Part shown: one piece after another, positions 1-8,856 of the stretch
Numbering within the stretch: position 1 is the stretch's first letter
How the letters are laid out: each line of letters begins with the position of its first letter
Notes under the pieces: model-generated
The model's database searches: none
Seen by the model: only the letters and a program-made list of their open reading frames with translations
Told to the model about the DNA's origin: nothing
Position numbers and translations under genes: made by a program
Origin: an uncultured Collinsella sp.
GTDB taxonomy: Bacteria > Actinomycetota > Coriobacteriia > Coriobacteriales > Coriobacteriaceae
NCBI GenBank assembly: GCA_934630855.1
Contig: CAKTWW010000027.1
Span: 1 to 30,095 of the forward strand
Length of the DNA stretch: 30,095 nucleotides
Reading direction: 5' to 3'

Positions 1-2
1 TA

Positions 3-41
3 TACGCCGTGATGCGCGACCGGGTGCCCTACCGGGAGTAG
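3..41 (+). pseudogene. possible 3' tail of an IS110-family transposase (cut by window edge)
   Basis: One frame reads YAVMRDRVPYRE and then stops. This resembles the C-terminal end of IS110/IS116-type transposases, which often finish with an alanine/methionine-leucine-arginine-aspartate stretch followed by a Pro-Tyr or similar pair. The following stretch (TTGACAAAACTATAGGAACA, 51-70) looks like the short tail often found after such genes. Only 12 residues are visible, so the gene may be intact to the left, a remnant, or something else. Confidence 0.3.
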
Positions 42-184
42 CCCCGGCGGTTGACAAAACTATAGGAACACCCAACGACTACCCCTTAGGTAAGGCCGGT
101 CATTTAAGTCTGTCCCCAATGAGTAGGTGCGGAAAGGGTGTGAATGTTTGATTTACGCGCTATGATGTGCCCTTGCATAGAGAG

Positions 185-211
185 CCCGGCGGAATGGTAA
201 CGGTCGCCGGG
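185..211 (+). promoter_or_regulatory. GC-rich hairpin in the metK leader
   Basis: CCCGGCG (185-191) pairs with CGCCGGG (205-211) around a 13-nt loop. It sits 11 nt before the AAAGGA ribosome binding site (223-228) and 22 nt before the metK start. A TATGAT at 161-166 could be a -10 box but has no good -35 partner. The hairpin could be a translational control element. It does not match a SAM riboswitch class that I can identify. Confidence 0.45.
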
Positions 212-233
212 ACACGTTTTTGAAAGGACAATC

Positions 234-1514
234 ATGTCAGAAGAGCTTCGTTCCATCCCGCCCCAACACGGGTCCTTTGTATTTACGTCGGAGTCGGTGA
301 CCGAAGGCCATCCCGATAAGATTGCTGACCAGATCAGCGATGCCGTCCTCGACGCAATCCTCGCCAAAGAAATAGAGCTCCAGGAGCAGGGCTACATTGC
401 GCCCAACGGCGTGCCCGCCAACGTCGAGAACGTCCGCTGCGCCTGCGAGACCCTCGTGACCACCGGCACCGTCATCGTCGCCGGCGAGATCCGCACCCAG
501 GCCTACGTCGACGTGCAGGAGATCGCCCGTGGCGTTATCCGCCGCATCGGATACGACCGCGCCAAGTTTGGTTTTGACTGCGATACCTGCGGCGTTATGA
601 GCCTTATCCACGAGCAGTCGCCCGACATCGCCCAGGGCGTCGACGAGTCCTTCGAGACCCAGACCGGCGCCACCACCGACCCGATCGACCTGATCGGCGC
701 CGGCGACCAGGGCATGATGTTCGGCTACGCGTCCAACGAGACCAAGACCCTCATGCCCATGCCGCACTACCTGGCAAGCCGCCTGGCCGAGCGCTTGGCC
801 GCCGTTCGTCACGACGGCACCCTGGCCTACCTGCGCCCCGACGGCAAGACCCAGGTCACCGTGCGCTACGAGGATGGCAAGCCCGTGGAAGTCACGACCA
901 TCGTCATCTCCACGCAGCACGCCGCCGAGATCGAGGACATGGGCAAGATCAAGGCCGACCTCATCGAGCACGTCATCACCCCGGTCATGGCTGCCGAGAA
1001 CATGCCGTGGGACAACGCCGACATCTATGTGAACCCCACCGGTCGCTTTGTCGTGGGCGGTCCCATGGGCGACACGGGCCTGACCGGCCGCAAGATCATC
1101 GTCGACACCTACGGCGGCTACGGCCGTCACGGCGGCGGTGCCTTTAGCGGCAAGGACTGCACCAAGGTCGACCGTTCCGCCGCATACGCCGCGCGCTGGG
1201 TCGCCAAGAACGTGGTCGCCGCCGGCCTGGCCGACCGCTGCGAGGTCGAGCTTGCCTACGCCATCGGCGTTTCCAAGCCGCTGTCGATCATGGTCGACAC
1301 CTTCGGCACCGCCAAGGTGGCCGAGGACAAGATCGTCGAGGCCGTCGAGAAGACCTTCGACCTGCGCCCGGGCGCCATCATCCGCGACCTGGACCTGCGT
1401 CGCCCGATCTACGAGAAGACGGCAGCCTACGGCCACTTCGGCCGCGAAGACGCCGACTTCACCTGGGAAAATACCGACCGAGTCGAAGAACTCAAAGCAG
1501 TCTGCGGTCTCTAA
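234..1514 (+). CDS. metK: S-adenosylmethionine synthetase
   Basis: Makes S-adenosylmethionine from methionine and ATP in the cytosol, as a homo-oligomer. The 426-residue protein carries the family signatures in order: TEGHPDK near residue 25 (methionine/ATP site), [12 protein letters not shown] near residue 155, and the glycine-rich GGGAFSGKD near residue 300 that closes on the triphosphate. It is about 40 residues longer than the E. coli enzyme, mostly through insertions, including one near residues 45-60. The start is set by AAAGGA (223-228) five bases before ATG. It is followed by a strong terminator, so it is probably transcribed alone. The antisense open frames across it are codon-bias shadows. 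Confidence 0.97.
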   Translation: MSEELRSIPPQHGSFVFTSESVTEGHPDKIADQISDAVLDAILAKEIELQEQGYIAPNGVPANVENVRCACETLVTTGTVIVAGEIRTQAYVDVQEIARGVIRRIGYDRAKFGFDCDTCGVMSLIHEQSPDIAQGVDESFETQTGATTDPIDLIGAGDQGMMFGYASNETKTLMPMPHYLASRLAERLAAVRHDGTLAYLRPDGKTQVTVRYEDGKPVEVTTIVISTQHAAEIEDMGKIKADLIEHVITPVMAAENMPWDNADIYVNPTGRFVVGGPMGDTGLTGRKIIVDTYGGYGRHGGGAFSGKDCTKVDRSAAYAARWVAKNVVAAGLADRCEVELAYAIGVSKPLSIMVDTFGTAKVAEDKIVEAVEKTFDLRPGAIIRDLDLRRPIYEKTAAYGHFGREDADFTWENTDRVEELKAVCGL

Positions 1515-1552
1515 TTGAGAACCATTAAGATCGCAACAACATACACACTTTC

Positions 1553-1590
1553 AAAAGAAGTACCGGCCCCAACCGGTACTTCTTTTTATT
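1553..1590 (+). terminator. metK intrinsic terminator
   Basis: A 14-bp stem (1553-1566 with 1573-1587, core GTACCGG/CCGGTAC) has a 6-nt loop and runs into a T-rich tract. The A-run on the left arm pairs with the T-run, so it could act on both strands. Confidence 0.85.
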
Positions 1591-1681
1591 AACCGGTGGT
1601 GAAGATATTTCGATAAGAGCCCACGCAGCATCACCAGCTGATGAATTTTGCAGCACGGCGACTTCTACCATGTATCCTTAG

Positions 1682-1800
1682 TCTCGAGGGGCGGGGCATA
1701 AGGTCGATCGTGAGTTCCGCACGAGCCGGAGAGCACTTAATGTGCTCTCCGTGCGAGCAGGACTGTCCGAGCAGGCGACCTTATGCCCCGCCCCTCGGGA
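1682..1800 (+). repeat. long palindromic element, copy A: 25-bp arms around a conserved 69-nt core
   Basis: The outer arms 1682-1706 and 1776-1800 are complementary at 24 of 25 positions, and the remaining pair (T1684/G1798) is a wobble. The 69-nt interior (1707-1775) folds again: a 9-bp stem 1728-1736/1742-1750 with loop TTAAT, then GCAC/GTGC (1719-1722/1751-1754) separated by GAGCC and GAGCA bulges. The same core occurs in reverse complement at 19184-19251 with 64 of 69 aligned columns identical, but the outer arms there are unrelated. It lies in the presumed 5' leader of the serine dehydratase gene, ending 25 nt before its start codon. A weak TTGCAG/TATCCT pair (1648-1653/1673-1678, spacing 19) could be the promoter. 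Confidence 0.85.
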
Positions 1801-1825
1801 CGACGGGATAGACAAAGGAGCAGCC

Positions 1826-3433
1826 ATGGCAGGCAAGCCGCAAACACTAGCTACGACCTCGGCATTCGAGATCTTGGGCCCCGTCATGGTCGGCCCCAGC
1901 TCATCGCACACCGCCGGTGCCCTTCGCTGCGCCCAGGTGGCAGCCAGCCTGCTCGAGGGCCGTATCACCAAGGTCACCTTTGGCCTGTGGAACTCCTTCG
2001 CCCACACCTACCGCGGCCACGGCACCGATCGCGCACTCGTGGCGGGCATCCTGGGCCTCGACACCGACGACGAGAACATCAAGCAGGCCTTCGACCTCGC
2101 ACGCGAGCAAAGCCTCGAGTTTCACTTTGACATCAAGGGCGACGACGCGTCCATCCACCCCAACACCGTCGACATCGACATGGTCGACGACACGGGTGCC
2201 ACGGCGCAGGTCCGCGGCGAGAGCCTGGGCGGCGGCAAGATGCGCATCAGCCGCATCAACGGCGTCGGCGTCGACATTTCGGGCATGTATTCCACGCTCT
2301 TCGTGGCACACTACGACGTCCCCGGCGTGCTCGCCGCGCTCACCAACCTGCTCGCCTACGCCCACGTGAACATCGCCTTCTGCCGCACCTACCGCACCGA
2401 GGTGGGCGGCCAGGCCTACTCCGTCTTTGAGACCGATGGCGCGCCCGACGACACCGTCATCCCCATGCTGCGCAAGCTCGATAACGTTGACTACGCGACC
2501 TTTATCGAGCTTCCCGGTTCGGCCTCATCGCTCTCCCCCGGCGTCTCGGCCAAGGAAATCTTCGATGACGGCGAGCAGCTGCTCGACGCCTGCGATGAGC
2601 TGGGACTCAACATCGGCGCCGTCATGGCTGTGCGCGAAGCACGCCTCACCGGCGAGCAGCACGCCGTCGCCGCCATGCGCCGCGTGCTCGAAGTCATGAA
2701 AGACGAGACCACGGCCCCCATCGCCAATCCGCAGCGTTCACTCGGCGGGCTCATCGGCGGCGAGGCAAAGCTCGTCGATGCCACCGGCCGCAACGAGCTT
2801 AGCTCCAGCTTAATGGGCGCCGTGCAGACCGACGCCGTGGCCCGCGCCATGGCCGTGCTCGAGCGCTCCGCCACCATGGGCGTCATCGTCGCCGCCCCCA
2901 CCGCCGGCTCCGCAGGCGTCGTTCCCGGCTGCGTGCTGGCGCTCGCCGACCACCTGCAACTCGACGACGAGCAGGTAATGGATGCCCTCTATTGCGCCGC
3001 CGCCATCGGCCTCAACCTCACCACGAGCGCCTGCGTCGCCGGCGCCGAGGGCGGCTGCCAGGCCGAGGTGGGAAGCGCTGCCGCCATGGCCGCCGCCGCG
3101 CTGGTACAGATGCTCGGCGGCACGCCCGAGCAGGCGCTCGACGCCAGCTCCATCGCGCTGAGCAATCTGCTGGGCCTCGTTTGCGACCCCGTGGGCGGCC
3201 TGGTCGAGGTGCCGTGCCAAAACCGCAACGCCATCGGCGTGGCCGCGGCTTTTAGCTCGGCCCAGCTCGCGCTCGCCGGCATCAAGAGTCTGGTGCCGTT
3301 TGACCAGATGGCGCATGTGATGCTCTCGGTGGGCCACGCCCTGCCGGCAACCCTGCGCGAGACGGCCAAGGGCGGCATCGCGCAAGCCCCGGCCGCGCTT
3401 TCCGCCTGCGCCAAGTGCGGCGTATGCGGGTAG
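1826..3433 (+). CDS. sdaA: L-serine dehydratase, iron-sulfur type, single chain with ACT domain
   Basis: Deaminates L-serine to pyruvate and ammonia with an oxygen-sensitive 4Fe-4S cluster. The chosen ATG has AAAGGAG (1814-1820) five bases upstream; the open frame extends 28 codons further but runs into the palindrome. The 535-residue chain has an N-terminal beta domain (GPSSSHTAG near residue 25), an ACT-like domain around residues 160-240 (the FVAHYDVPGVLA stretch), then the catalytic alpha domain. C411, C453 and C464 have the 42 and 11 residue spacings that I recall for the cluster ligands of Legionella serine dehydratase. The C-terminus (CAKCGVCG) has cysteines fitting the family's tail-in-active-site arrangement. 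It corresponds to B. subtilis SdaAB fused to SdaAA. Confidence 0.93.
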   Translation: MAGKPQTLATTSAFEILGPVMVGPSSSHTAGALRCAQVAASLLEGRITKVTFGLWNSFAHTYRGHGTDRALVAGILGLDTDDENIKQAFDLAREQSLEFHFDIKGDDASIHPNTVDIDMVDDTGATAQVRGESLGGGKMRISRINGVGVDISGMYSTLFVAHYDVPGVLAALTNLLAYAHVNIAFCRTYRTEVGGQAYSVFETDGAPDDTVIPMLRKLDNVDYATFIELPGSASSLSPGVSAKEIFDDGEQLLDACDELGLNIGAVMAVREARLTGEQHAVAAMRRVLEVMKDETTAPIANPQRSLGGLIGGEAKLVDATGRNELSSSLMGAVQTDAVARAMAVLERSATMGVIVAAPTAGSAGVVPGCVLALADHLQLDDEQVMDALYCAAAIGLNLTTSACVAGAEGGCQAEVGSAAAMAAAALVQMLGGTPEQALDASSIALSNLLGLVCDPVGGLVEVPCQNRNAIGVAAAFSSAQLALAGIKSLVPFDQMAHVMLSVGHALPATLRETAKGGIAQAPAALSACAKCGVCG

Positions 3434-3447
3434 CAACAAAGAACGAC

Positions 3448-3480
3448 TCAAAGGTGGGACATTTGTCCAACCTCCTTTGA
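3448..3480. repeat. intergenic imperfect palindrome containing GGGAC
   Basis: TCAAAGG (3448-3454) pairs with CCTTTGA (3474-3480), and GGAC with GTCC inside, around an ATTT loop. It follows the serine dehydratase gene by 14 nt but has no T-run, so it is not a standard terminator. Confidence 0.6.
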
Positions 3481-3519
3481 ATGCCACTGTTTCCATACCA
3501 CAATCAACAGGGTAATCGC

Positions 3520-3525
3520 TATAAT
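3520..3525 (+). promoter_or_regulatory. candidate -10 box for the L,D-transpeptidase gene
   Basis: A perfect TATAAT lies 57 nt before the start codon at 3583. No convincing -35 hexamer is present 16-18 nt upstream. Confidence 0.45.
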
Positions 3526-3582
3526 GCAAGCCCAGATAAAACACGATGAGCCGCAAGGCGAAACTCGAAGGATATGCAAACG

Positions 3583-5325
3583 ATGTCGCAAAACGACCGC
3601 ACCCAATTGATTCCCGATCCGCAAAAACCCAGCAGGCAGCCCGGCGGCGTCCAGGCACCGCGCCCCATCACGCCCGCGCACACCCAGCAGCAGCGCTCGG
3701 GAGGACGTGCCTCGCAGCATCAGCAGCAAACCTACCAGCAACATCAACATTATCAGGGCTATCAACAGCACACTGCAGGTAGCAATACCCCCAACCAGGG
3801 TCCATCGCATGCACGCCACAGCGCCCCCGCAGACAAGAACGGAGCGGACAAAAAGTCTGGCAAAAAGACGACGCTCTTCGTCGTCTTGGGCCTCATCGTC
3901 ATTGTCTACATCGTGGGTATCGTTGCGTTCTCGCAGATTGCCTATCCCAACACGACCATCGCCGGTGTCGACGTCTCATTCTCCAATGCCTCGTCAGCCG
4001 CCACCAAGGTGAACTCGGCTTGGAAGCACTTTAAGCTCAGCGTCACGGGCGACGAATTTAGCTGGACCTACCAGCCCGAGTCCGACGAGCCCATCGTTGA
4101 CGGCGAGACGGCGGCAAAAGAGATCATCGCCCACAATGAGGCCTTCATCTGGCCCGCTCGGCTGATTGAGTCGCTCGGCGGCAAAACCAACACCACCGCC
4201 ACGGCCGACTCGGTCAACCTGGACCAGGACGTCGATTTGTCCATGCTCTCCGATGCCTTCGACCAGCAGCAGTTCGAGGAGGATCTGGGCGCCGCCATCG
4301 ACGAGTTCAACAACGGCCGCTCGGGCACCTTCGAAGCCAGCAGCTCGTACGACGAGGAAGCAGGAAAGTTCACCGTCGAAAAGGCCCGCTCCAACGAGAA
4401 GATCAATCGCGAGCACGTCATTAAATATGCCGAGATTCAGCTCGCCGCGCTGTCGGACACCGTCGACATCAACAAGATCGGCAACGATGCCTACGAGCCC
4501 CTCAACGGCACGCTTACGAACGACCAGATTCAGGCAGCATGCGACGCCGCCAACAACTTCCTGGGCGTCAACGTGACGCTCAAGCTCAATGGCGAGGACG
4601 CTGGCAAGGTCGACGGCAGCTCCGTGCTTCAGTGGATCAGCTTTGCCGACCCGGCCAACCCCACGCTGGACACGTCGCAGATTAGCGGCTGGGCCTCGGA
4701 GTTCGCCAACGGCTTTAACACCGTGGGAACCACCCGCTGGTGGAAGCGCGCCGACGGCAAGGAGTGCGCGGTCGAGGGCGGCGACTTTGGCTGGTCCATC
4801 GACAGCGACACCCTCGCTAAGCAGGTCGAAGACGCCATCAACAACAAGCAGACCGGCGAGATTGAGATCTCGTACTCCAAGAAGGCCGATACGTTTACCG
4901 CCAAAGGCGAGCCGGACTGGAAGGCCTATATCGACGTCGACCTGTCCGAGCAGCACGCGCGCTACTACGACGAGAACGGCAATATCGTGTGGGAGGCAAA
5001 CTTTATCTCCGGCAAGCCCGGCGAGGACGCAACCCCCGAGGGCGTGTGGCAGATCAACAGCAACGATGGCTCCAGCACCTTGATCGGAGCCAAGGACCCC
5101 GAGACCGGCAAGCCCAAATACGAGAGCCCGGTCAGCTACTGGATGCCGTTCGAGGGCAATATGGTCGGTTTCCACGATGCTACTTGGCAAAACGATTCGA
5201 GCTTCGATAACGCCGAATCGTACAAGTGGTGCGGAAGCCACGGCTGCATCAACTTGCGTCTGGCCGACGCAAAATCGCTCCACGAGTGCATCAAGGTCGG
5301 CCTGTGCGTGGTCGTGCATTCGTAA
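3583..5325 (+). CDS. membrane-anchored L,D-transpeptidase (YkuD) with peptidoglycan-binding region
   Basis: Probably forms 3-3 peptide cross-links in peptidoglycan outside the membrane. The 580-residue protein has a Gln/His-rich cytoplasmic head (about residues 33-65), a lysine patch, one membrane segment (about 97-118), and a long extracellular part resembling the PG_binding_4 (VanW-associated) region. It ends in a YkuD catalytic domain from about residue 445. The catalytic signature is H531 in GFHDATW and SHGCINLR with H553 and C555. I chose ATG 3583 because GAAGGA (3567-3572) lies 10 nt upstream, while the in-frame ATG at 3574 would almost touch it. The efflux-type cluster follows 134 nt later on the same strand. 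Confidence 0.9.
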   Translation: MSQNDRTQLIPDPQKPSRQPGGVQAPRPITPAHTQQQRSGGRASQHQQQTYQQHQHYQGYQQHTAGSNTPNQGPSHARHSAPADKNGADKKSGKKTTLFVVLGLIVIVYIVGIVAFSQIAYPNTTIAGVDVSFSNASSAATKVNSAWKHFKLSVTGDEFSWTYQPESDEPIVDGETAAKEIIAHNEAFIWPARLIESLGGKTNTTATADSVNLDQDVDLSMLSDAFDQQQFEEDLGAAIDEFNNGRSGTFEASSSYDEEAGKFTVEKARSNEKINREHVIKYAEIQLAALSDTVDINKIGNDAYEPLNGTLTNDQIQAACDAANNFLGVNVTLKLNGEDAGKVDGSSVLQWISFADPANPTLDTSQISGWASEFANGFNTVGTTRWWKRADGKECAVEGGDFGWSIDSDTLAKQVEDAINNKQTGEIEISYSKKADTFTAKGEPDWKAYIDVDLSEQHARYYDENGNIVWEANFISGKPGEDATPEGVWQINSNDGSSTLIGAKDPETGKPKYESPVSYWMPFEGNMVGFHDATWQNDSSFDNAESYKWCGSHGCINLRLADAKSLHECIKVGLCVVVHS

Positions 5326-5397
5326 ACCCGCCACCGCCCACAACAACACAACGGCCCTGCGATCGAAACCTTACAGTACCGTCATTCACAGTTCCTA

Positions 5398-5423
5398 TGC
5401 GCCCGCCTCTTGCGACGGGCGCA
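5398..5423 (+). terminator. hairpin after the L,D-transpeptidase gene
   Basis: TGCGCCCG pairs with CGGGCGCA around a 10-nt loop, 73 nt after the stop codon. The tract after it (TATACTT) is only weakly T-rich, so termination may be partial. It precedes the ribosome binding site of the next gene by 24 nt. Confidence 0.4.
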
Positions 5424-5459
5424 TATACTTATCTGAGCCATTTGTATAAAGGAGACACT

Positions 5460-6872
5460 ATGTCCAAGGTCCCCACTATCAATCCGAGCCCCGACGATTC
5501 CGATCGCATGCCCCAAGACGCCACTGAAACCCTGCCGCTCATAACCGCCGCACATGCCAAACAGCACGATGTGGGCCTCGACGATTCAACCGATATCTCC
5601 GACGAAGAAGCCTACGCCAAGCTCAAGGCGAAGCGTGCCGAGCGTCGGCGTAAAAAGCTGATCCGGCGCGGTATCGCCGCCGGCGTCGTAGGCGCCATTG
5701 TACTCATCGCTGTTGTTGTGACTTTGGTCATCAACGCGCAGCCAGCTGGTACCGACGGGCCGGTGACCGACATGGTCACCGAGGGCACGTTTACGACCAC
5801 CGTTGAGGCAAAAGGCCAGCTGAAGCCCATCTCCGCATCGGTCGTCTCCCCTTCCGTCGACGGAACGGTGGGGTCGATTAACGTACAGGCCGGCCAAACC
5901 GTCAACGAGGGCGATGTGCTCATGACGATCAAAAACGACGAGCTCGACCGCAATGTCGCCGAGGCGCAGCGCGCAGTAGCCGCGGCCCAGGAAGACCTGA
6001 GCAATGCCCAGAAGGCCCTCGCTGCCGCGCAGGCCGCACCGGCAATGGGTAACGACACCGACGCCGCATCGGGCGCAACGACCGACACGAGCGCCGTCTC
6101 GAGCGCCCAGCGCAACCTCGCATCGGCCCAGGCAGCGCTCGAGCAGGCCAACGCCAAGGCGGCCGAGCGCACGGTGACGGCCCCCAGCTCGGGCAGCATC
6201 GTCGAGCTCAATGCCAAAGTCGGCGCCACGGTTACAGGCGGCGTGGTCATGGGCGAAGGCGACACGAGCGGCGGCAAGCAATGTATGCAGATTGCCGACC
6301 TGTCCAAGATGAAGGTGACCGTGCAGGTAGGCGAAAAGGATATCGCCAAAATCGCCGTAGGCCAGAGCGCCAACGTCACCTACCCGGCCTTCCCCGATAT
6401 CGTGAGCCAGGGAACCGTCACGGCCATTGCCTCGGTGGCGAACTCCGATTCCAGCTATGGCGGGGGCAGCGTGACCTTTAACGTCGACATTTTGATCGAG
6501 GCACCCGACGCACGCCTCAAGCCTGGCATGACGGCCGAGGTCTCGGTAGTGACCGAAAAGCTCGACGATGCGGTCATGGTCCCGACCATGGCGCTGATGA
6601 CCGAGGACGGCGAGAACTACTACGTCAACCTGGCAACCGATAGCGAGGGCAAGGAAACCCGCCGCGTGAAGGTGACTGTCGTGACCCAAAACGACAACGA
6701 AGCCGTGGTCGGCAAAACGCAGGTCAAGCGCGATGACCAGGGCAACGAGATCAACGCGGACATCCCCGTAACCAAACTGCGCGACGGCGATACCATCGTG
6801 GTCGACACCGGCGCGGGCGCGACAGCCGACGGAGGCGCCTCTGATGGCATGTCGGCCGACGAGGGCATGTAA
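5460..6872 (+). CDS. MacA/YknX-like periplasmic adaptor (HlyD family) subunit
   Basis: Accessory subunit of an ABC export or envelope-stress system. It is anchored in the membrane and contacts the MacB-type permease. The 470-residue protein has an acidic and then strongly basic N-terminal cytosolic region (KAKRAERRRKKLIRR, about 56-70), one membrane segment (about 72-93), a split biotinyl-lipoyl domain (VDGTVGSINVQAGQTV and VTAPSSGSIVELNAKVGATV), and an alanine/glutamine-rich coiled-coil hairpin between the halves. Beta-barrel and membrane-proximal domains follow. ATG 5460 is supported by AAAGGAG (5448-5454) five bases upstream. Its stop codon overlaps the ATPase start (TAATG). The C-terminus ends in a low-complexity Gly/Asp/Ala tail. 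The substrate is unknown. Confidence 0.88.
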   Translation: MSKVPTINPSPDDSDRMPQDATETLPLITAAHAKQHDVGLDDSTDISDEEAYAKLKAKRAERRRKKLIRRGIAAGVVGAIVLIAVVVTLVINAQPAGTDGPVTDMVTEGTFTTTVEAKGQLKPISASVVSPSVDGTVGSINVQAGQTVNEGDVLMTIKNDELDRNVAEAQRAVAAAQEDLSNAQKALAAAQAAPAMGNDTDAASGATTDTSAVSSAQRNLASAQAALEQANAKAAERTVTAPSSGSIVELNAKVGATVTGGVVMGEGDTSGGKQCMQIADLSKMKVTVQVGEKDIAKIAVGQSANVTYPAFPDIVSQGTVTAIASVANSDSSYGGGSVTFNVDILIEAPDARLKPGMTAEVSVVTEKLDDAVMVPTMALMTEDGENYYVNLATDSEGKETRRVKVTVVTQNDNEAVVGKTQVKRDDQGNEINADIPVTKLRDGDTIVVDTGAGATADGGASDGMSADEGM

Positions 6873-7645
6873 TGCGTCCCGTCATCGACATCCGCAACGT
6901 GCACCGCATTTTTGAGAGCGAGGCCGGCTGCGCCCACATCCTCCACAACGTGAGCCTGGCGGTAAACCCCGGCGAGTTCGTCGCCATCACCGGCCCCTCG
7001 GGCTCGGGCAAATCGACGCTCATGAATATCTTAGGCTGCCTGGACAAACCGACGGCCGGCGACTATTACCTGCAGGGCCTTAACGTGGCAGAACTGGATG
7101 ATGACGAGCTCACCGAGGTGCGCGCCCTGAGCATTGGCTTTGTCTTTCAGAGCTTTAACCTGCTGCCGCGCCTGTCGGTCATCGAAAACGTGATGCTGCC
7201 GCTGTCGTACACCAACGTGCCGCGGGCCCAGCGCGAAATGCGCGCCGTCCATGCGCTACAGGCCGTAACGCTTCCCGTCGACCACTGGGACCACCGTATC
7301 TCCGAGCTTTCGGGCGGCCAGATGCAGCGGGTGGCCATCGCGCGCGCCCTCGTCAACGATCCGCCCATCATTCTTGCCGACGAGCCGACGGGAAACCTGG
7401 ACTCCGCCACTGGAGCGCTCGTGATGGAGACCTTCCACAGGCTCCAGGAGCGCGGCAAGACCATCGTGCTCATCACGCATGACCCCGGCATTGCCGCCGA
7501 GGCCGACCGCGCGGTGACCATTCGCGACGGCCGTATCCACGATGGCGCGTATATCGCGCATGCGTCGCAGACCCTGCGCGGCGTCATTGATGACCTGCCA
7601 ATGATTTCTGCATCCGCCAATCCGACGAAAGGAGTGATGGCATGA
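6872..7645 (+). CDS. ABC transporter ATP-binding protein, MacB/LolD/YknY type
   Basis: Cytoplasmic ATPase powering the adaptor and permease encoded on either side. The 257-residue protein has Walker [10 protein letters not shown] (about 49-57), a Q-loop ([14 protein letters not shown]), the signature [15 protein letters not shown], Walker [14 protein letters not shown] and an H-loop (LITHDPGIA). The [15 protein letters not shown] segment is typical of MacB/LolD-type ATPases. It overlaps the adaptor by 1 nt and the permease by 4 nt (ATGA), so translation is probably coupled. It is about 25 residues longer than typical family members because of a C-terminal tail. Confidence 0.93.
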   Translation: MRPVIDIRNVHRIFESEAGCAHILHNVSLAVNPGEFVAITGPSGSGKSTLMNILGCLDKPTAGDYYLQGLNVAELDDDELTEVRALSIGFVFQSFNLLPRLSVIENVMLPLSYTNVPRAQREMRAVHALQAVTLPVDHWDHRISELSGGQMQRVAIARALVNDPPIILADEPTGNLDSATGALVMETFHRLQERGKTIVLITHDPGIAAEADRAVTIRDGRIHDGAYIAHASQTLRGVIDDLPMISASANPTKGVMA

Positions 7646-8856
7646 GCACCCGCGACCTCATCCAGGAAGCCCTACACTCGCTCGAGGCAAATAAGGGCCG
7701 CAGTCTGCTCACCATCTTGGGCATTGTCATCGGAATCGCCTCGGTCATCGCCATGACCTCGCTTATCGGCGGCATCCAAAACAGCCTGGTCAACAGCCTG
7801 GGCCTCAATGCCGCACGTATGGTGCAGATTTATTCATCGCCAGAACTCACCGAGTCGGACGTCGAGAAGCTCAAAAAACTGGTGCCGCAGATCGAGCAGA
7901 TCGGCATCGTCGACAGCGCCTATACTGAATACAAGGCCGGCGACAAGAGCTATACCGTTATGGCACAGGGCGTCGATAGCGACATGCTCGACGCCGTGGG
8001 CGCTAGCAAGCTTGTTGCCGGACGTACCTACACCAACGCCGAGTCGCAGGCGGGGTCGCGCGTGGCGCTCATCAGCCGAGGCGGCGCCGATCAGCTGTAC
8101 GGCAACGAACAGGACGCGCTGGGCAACACCATCAAGGTTTCGAATGGCGAGGTGCAAATTGTCGGCGTGATTGATGGCGGCAGCGACTCCATGGGGTCGC
8201 TCACGCTGTACATGCCACGTGAGACCATCGCCGGGCTGTTCGGCGACGAAAACCCCTCGTTTCCCAGCGTAACGGCGCTCGCTATCGAGGGAACCGACAT
8301 GGACGAGCTGTGCAAGACGCTCGAGTCCAAAGTGCGCTCGATCAAGGGCATCCCGGAGAACGACGAATACGACAGTGTATCGGCGACCTCGATGAAAAGC
8401 GCCATCGACGCCCTCAACTCCTTTATGGGCGCGTTTTCACTCATCATGGGCGCTGTCGCCAGCATCTCGCTGCTCGTGGGCGGCATCGGCATCATGAACA
8501 TGATGCTCACTAACGTCACCGAGCGCATCCGCGAGATCGGCATTCGCCGTGCGCTAGGCGCAAGTCGCCGGGATATCACAGCCCAGTTCTTAGCCGAGTC
8601 ATCGGCGCTCTGCATCACCGGAGGCATTTCGGGCGTCGTGATTGGCTATCTGCTCGCCTGGGGACTCGCGATGTTCGCGGCGGGCTCCGGCGTGCTCGCC
8701 GAGCTTGGTGCCAGCGGAACGATCACACCGAGCTTTTCGATCGCAACGGTGCTACTCGCCTTTGCGGTGTCAGTGGGCATCGGCGTGATCTTCGGCTTCT
8801 ACCCAGCCCGCCGTGCCGCAAAGCTCGACCCGGTAGAGTGCCTCCGCTATCAGTGA
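7642..8856 (+). CDS. ABC transporter permease, MacB/FtsX type
   Basis: Integral membrane subunit of the same system. The 404-residue protein has the MacB layout: a first membrane helix (about residues 20-42, [17 protein letters not shown]), a large extracytoplasmic domain (about 45-270), then three C-terminal helices with the FtsX signature ([29 protein letters not shown], about 280-308) and the [17 protein letters not shown] end. In MacB-type systems this mechanotransmission unit works through its adaptor. No outer-membrane channel is expected in a monoderm. Export of a peptide or antimicrobial is a guess from the family. Confidence 0.92.
   Translation: MSTRDLIQEALHSLEANKGRSLLTILGIVIGIASVIAMTSLIGGIQNSLVNSLGLNAARMVQIYSSPELTESDVEKLKKLVPQIEQIGIVDSAYTEYKAGDKSYTVMAQGVDSDMLDAVGASKLVAGRTYTNAESQAGSRVALISRGGADQLYGNEQDALGNTIKVSNGEVQIVGVIDGGSDSMGSLTLYMPRETIAGLFGDENPSFPSVTALAIEGTDMDELCKTLESKVRSIKGIPENDEYDSVSATSMKSAIDALNSFMGAFSLIMGAVASISLLVGGIGIMNMMLTNVTERIREIGIRRALGASRRDITAQFLAESSALCITGGISGVVIGYLLAWGLAMFAAGSGVLAELGASGTITPSFSIATVLLAFAVSVGIGVIFGFYPARRAAKLDPVECLRYQ

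Noticed and set aside
51..79. TTGACA at 51-56 as a metK -35 box
   Set aside because: No -10 hexamer lies 16-18 nt downstream, and the site is about 180 nt from the gene.
1682..1800. Considered as a retron or integron attC-type site
   Set aside because: No reverse transcriptase or integrase is nearby, and the core lacks recognisable retron or attC boxes. Kept instead as an unassigned palindromic family.
3994..5349. 451-codon open frame antisense to the L,D-transpeptidase gene
   Set aside because: It is a shadow of a clear YkuD gene, with typical antisense Leu/Val/Gly/Asp composition and no motif.
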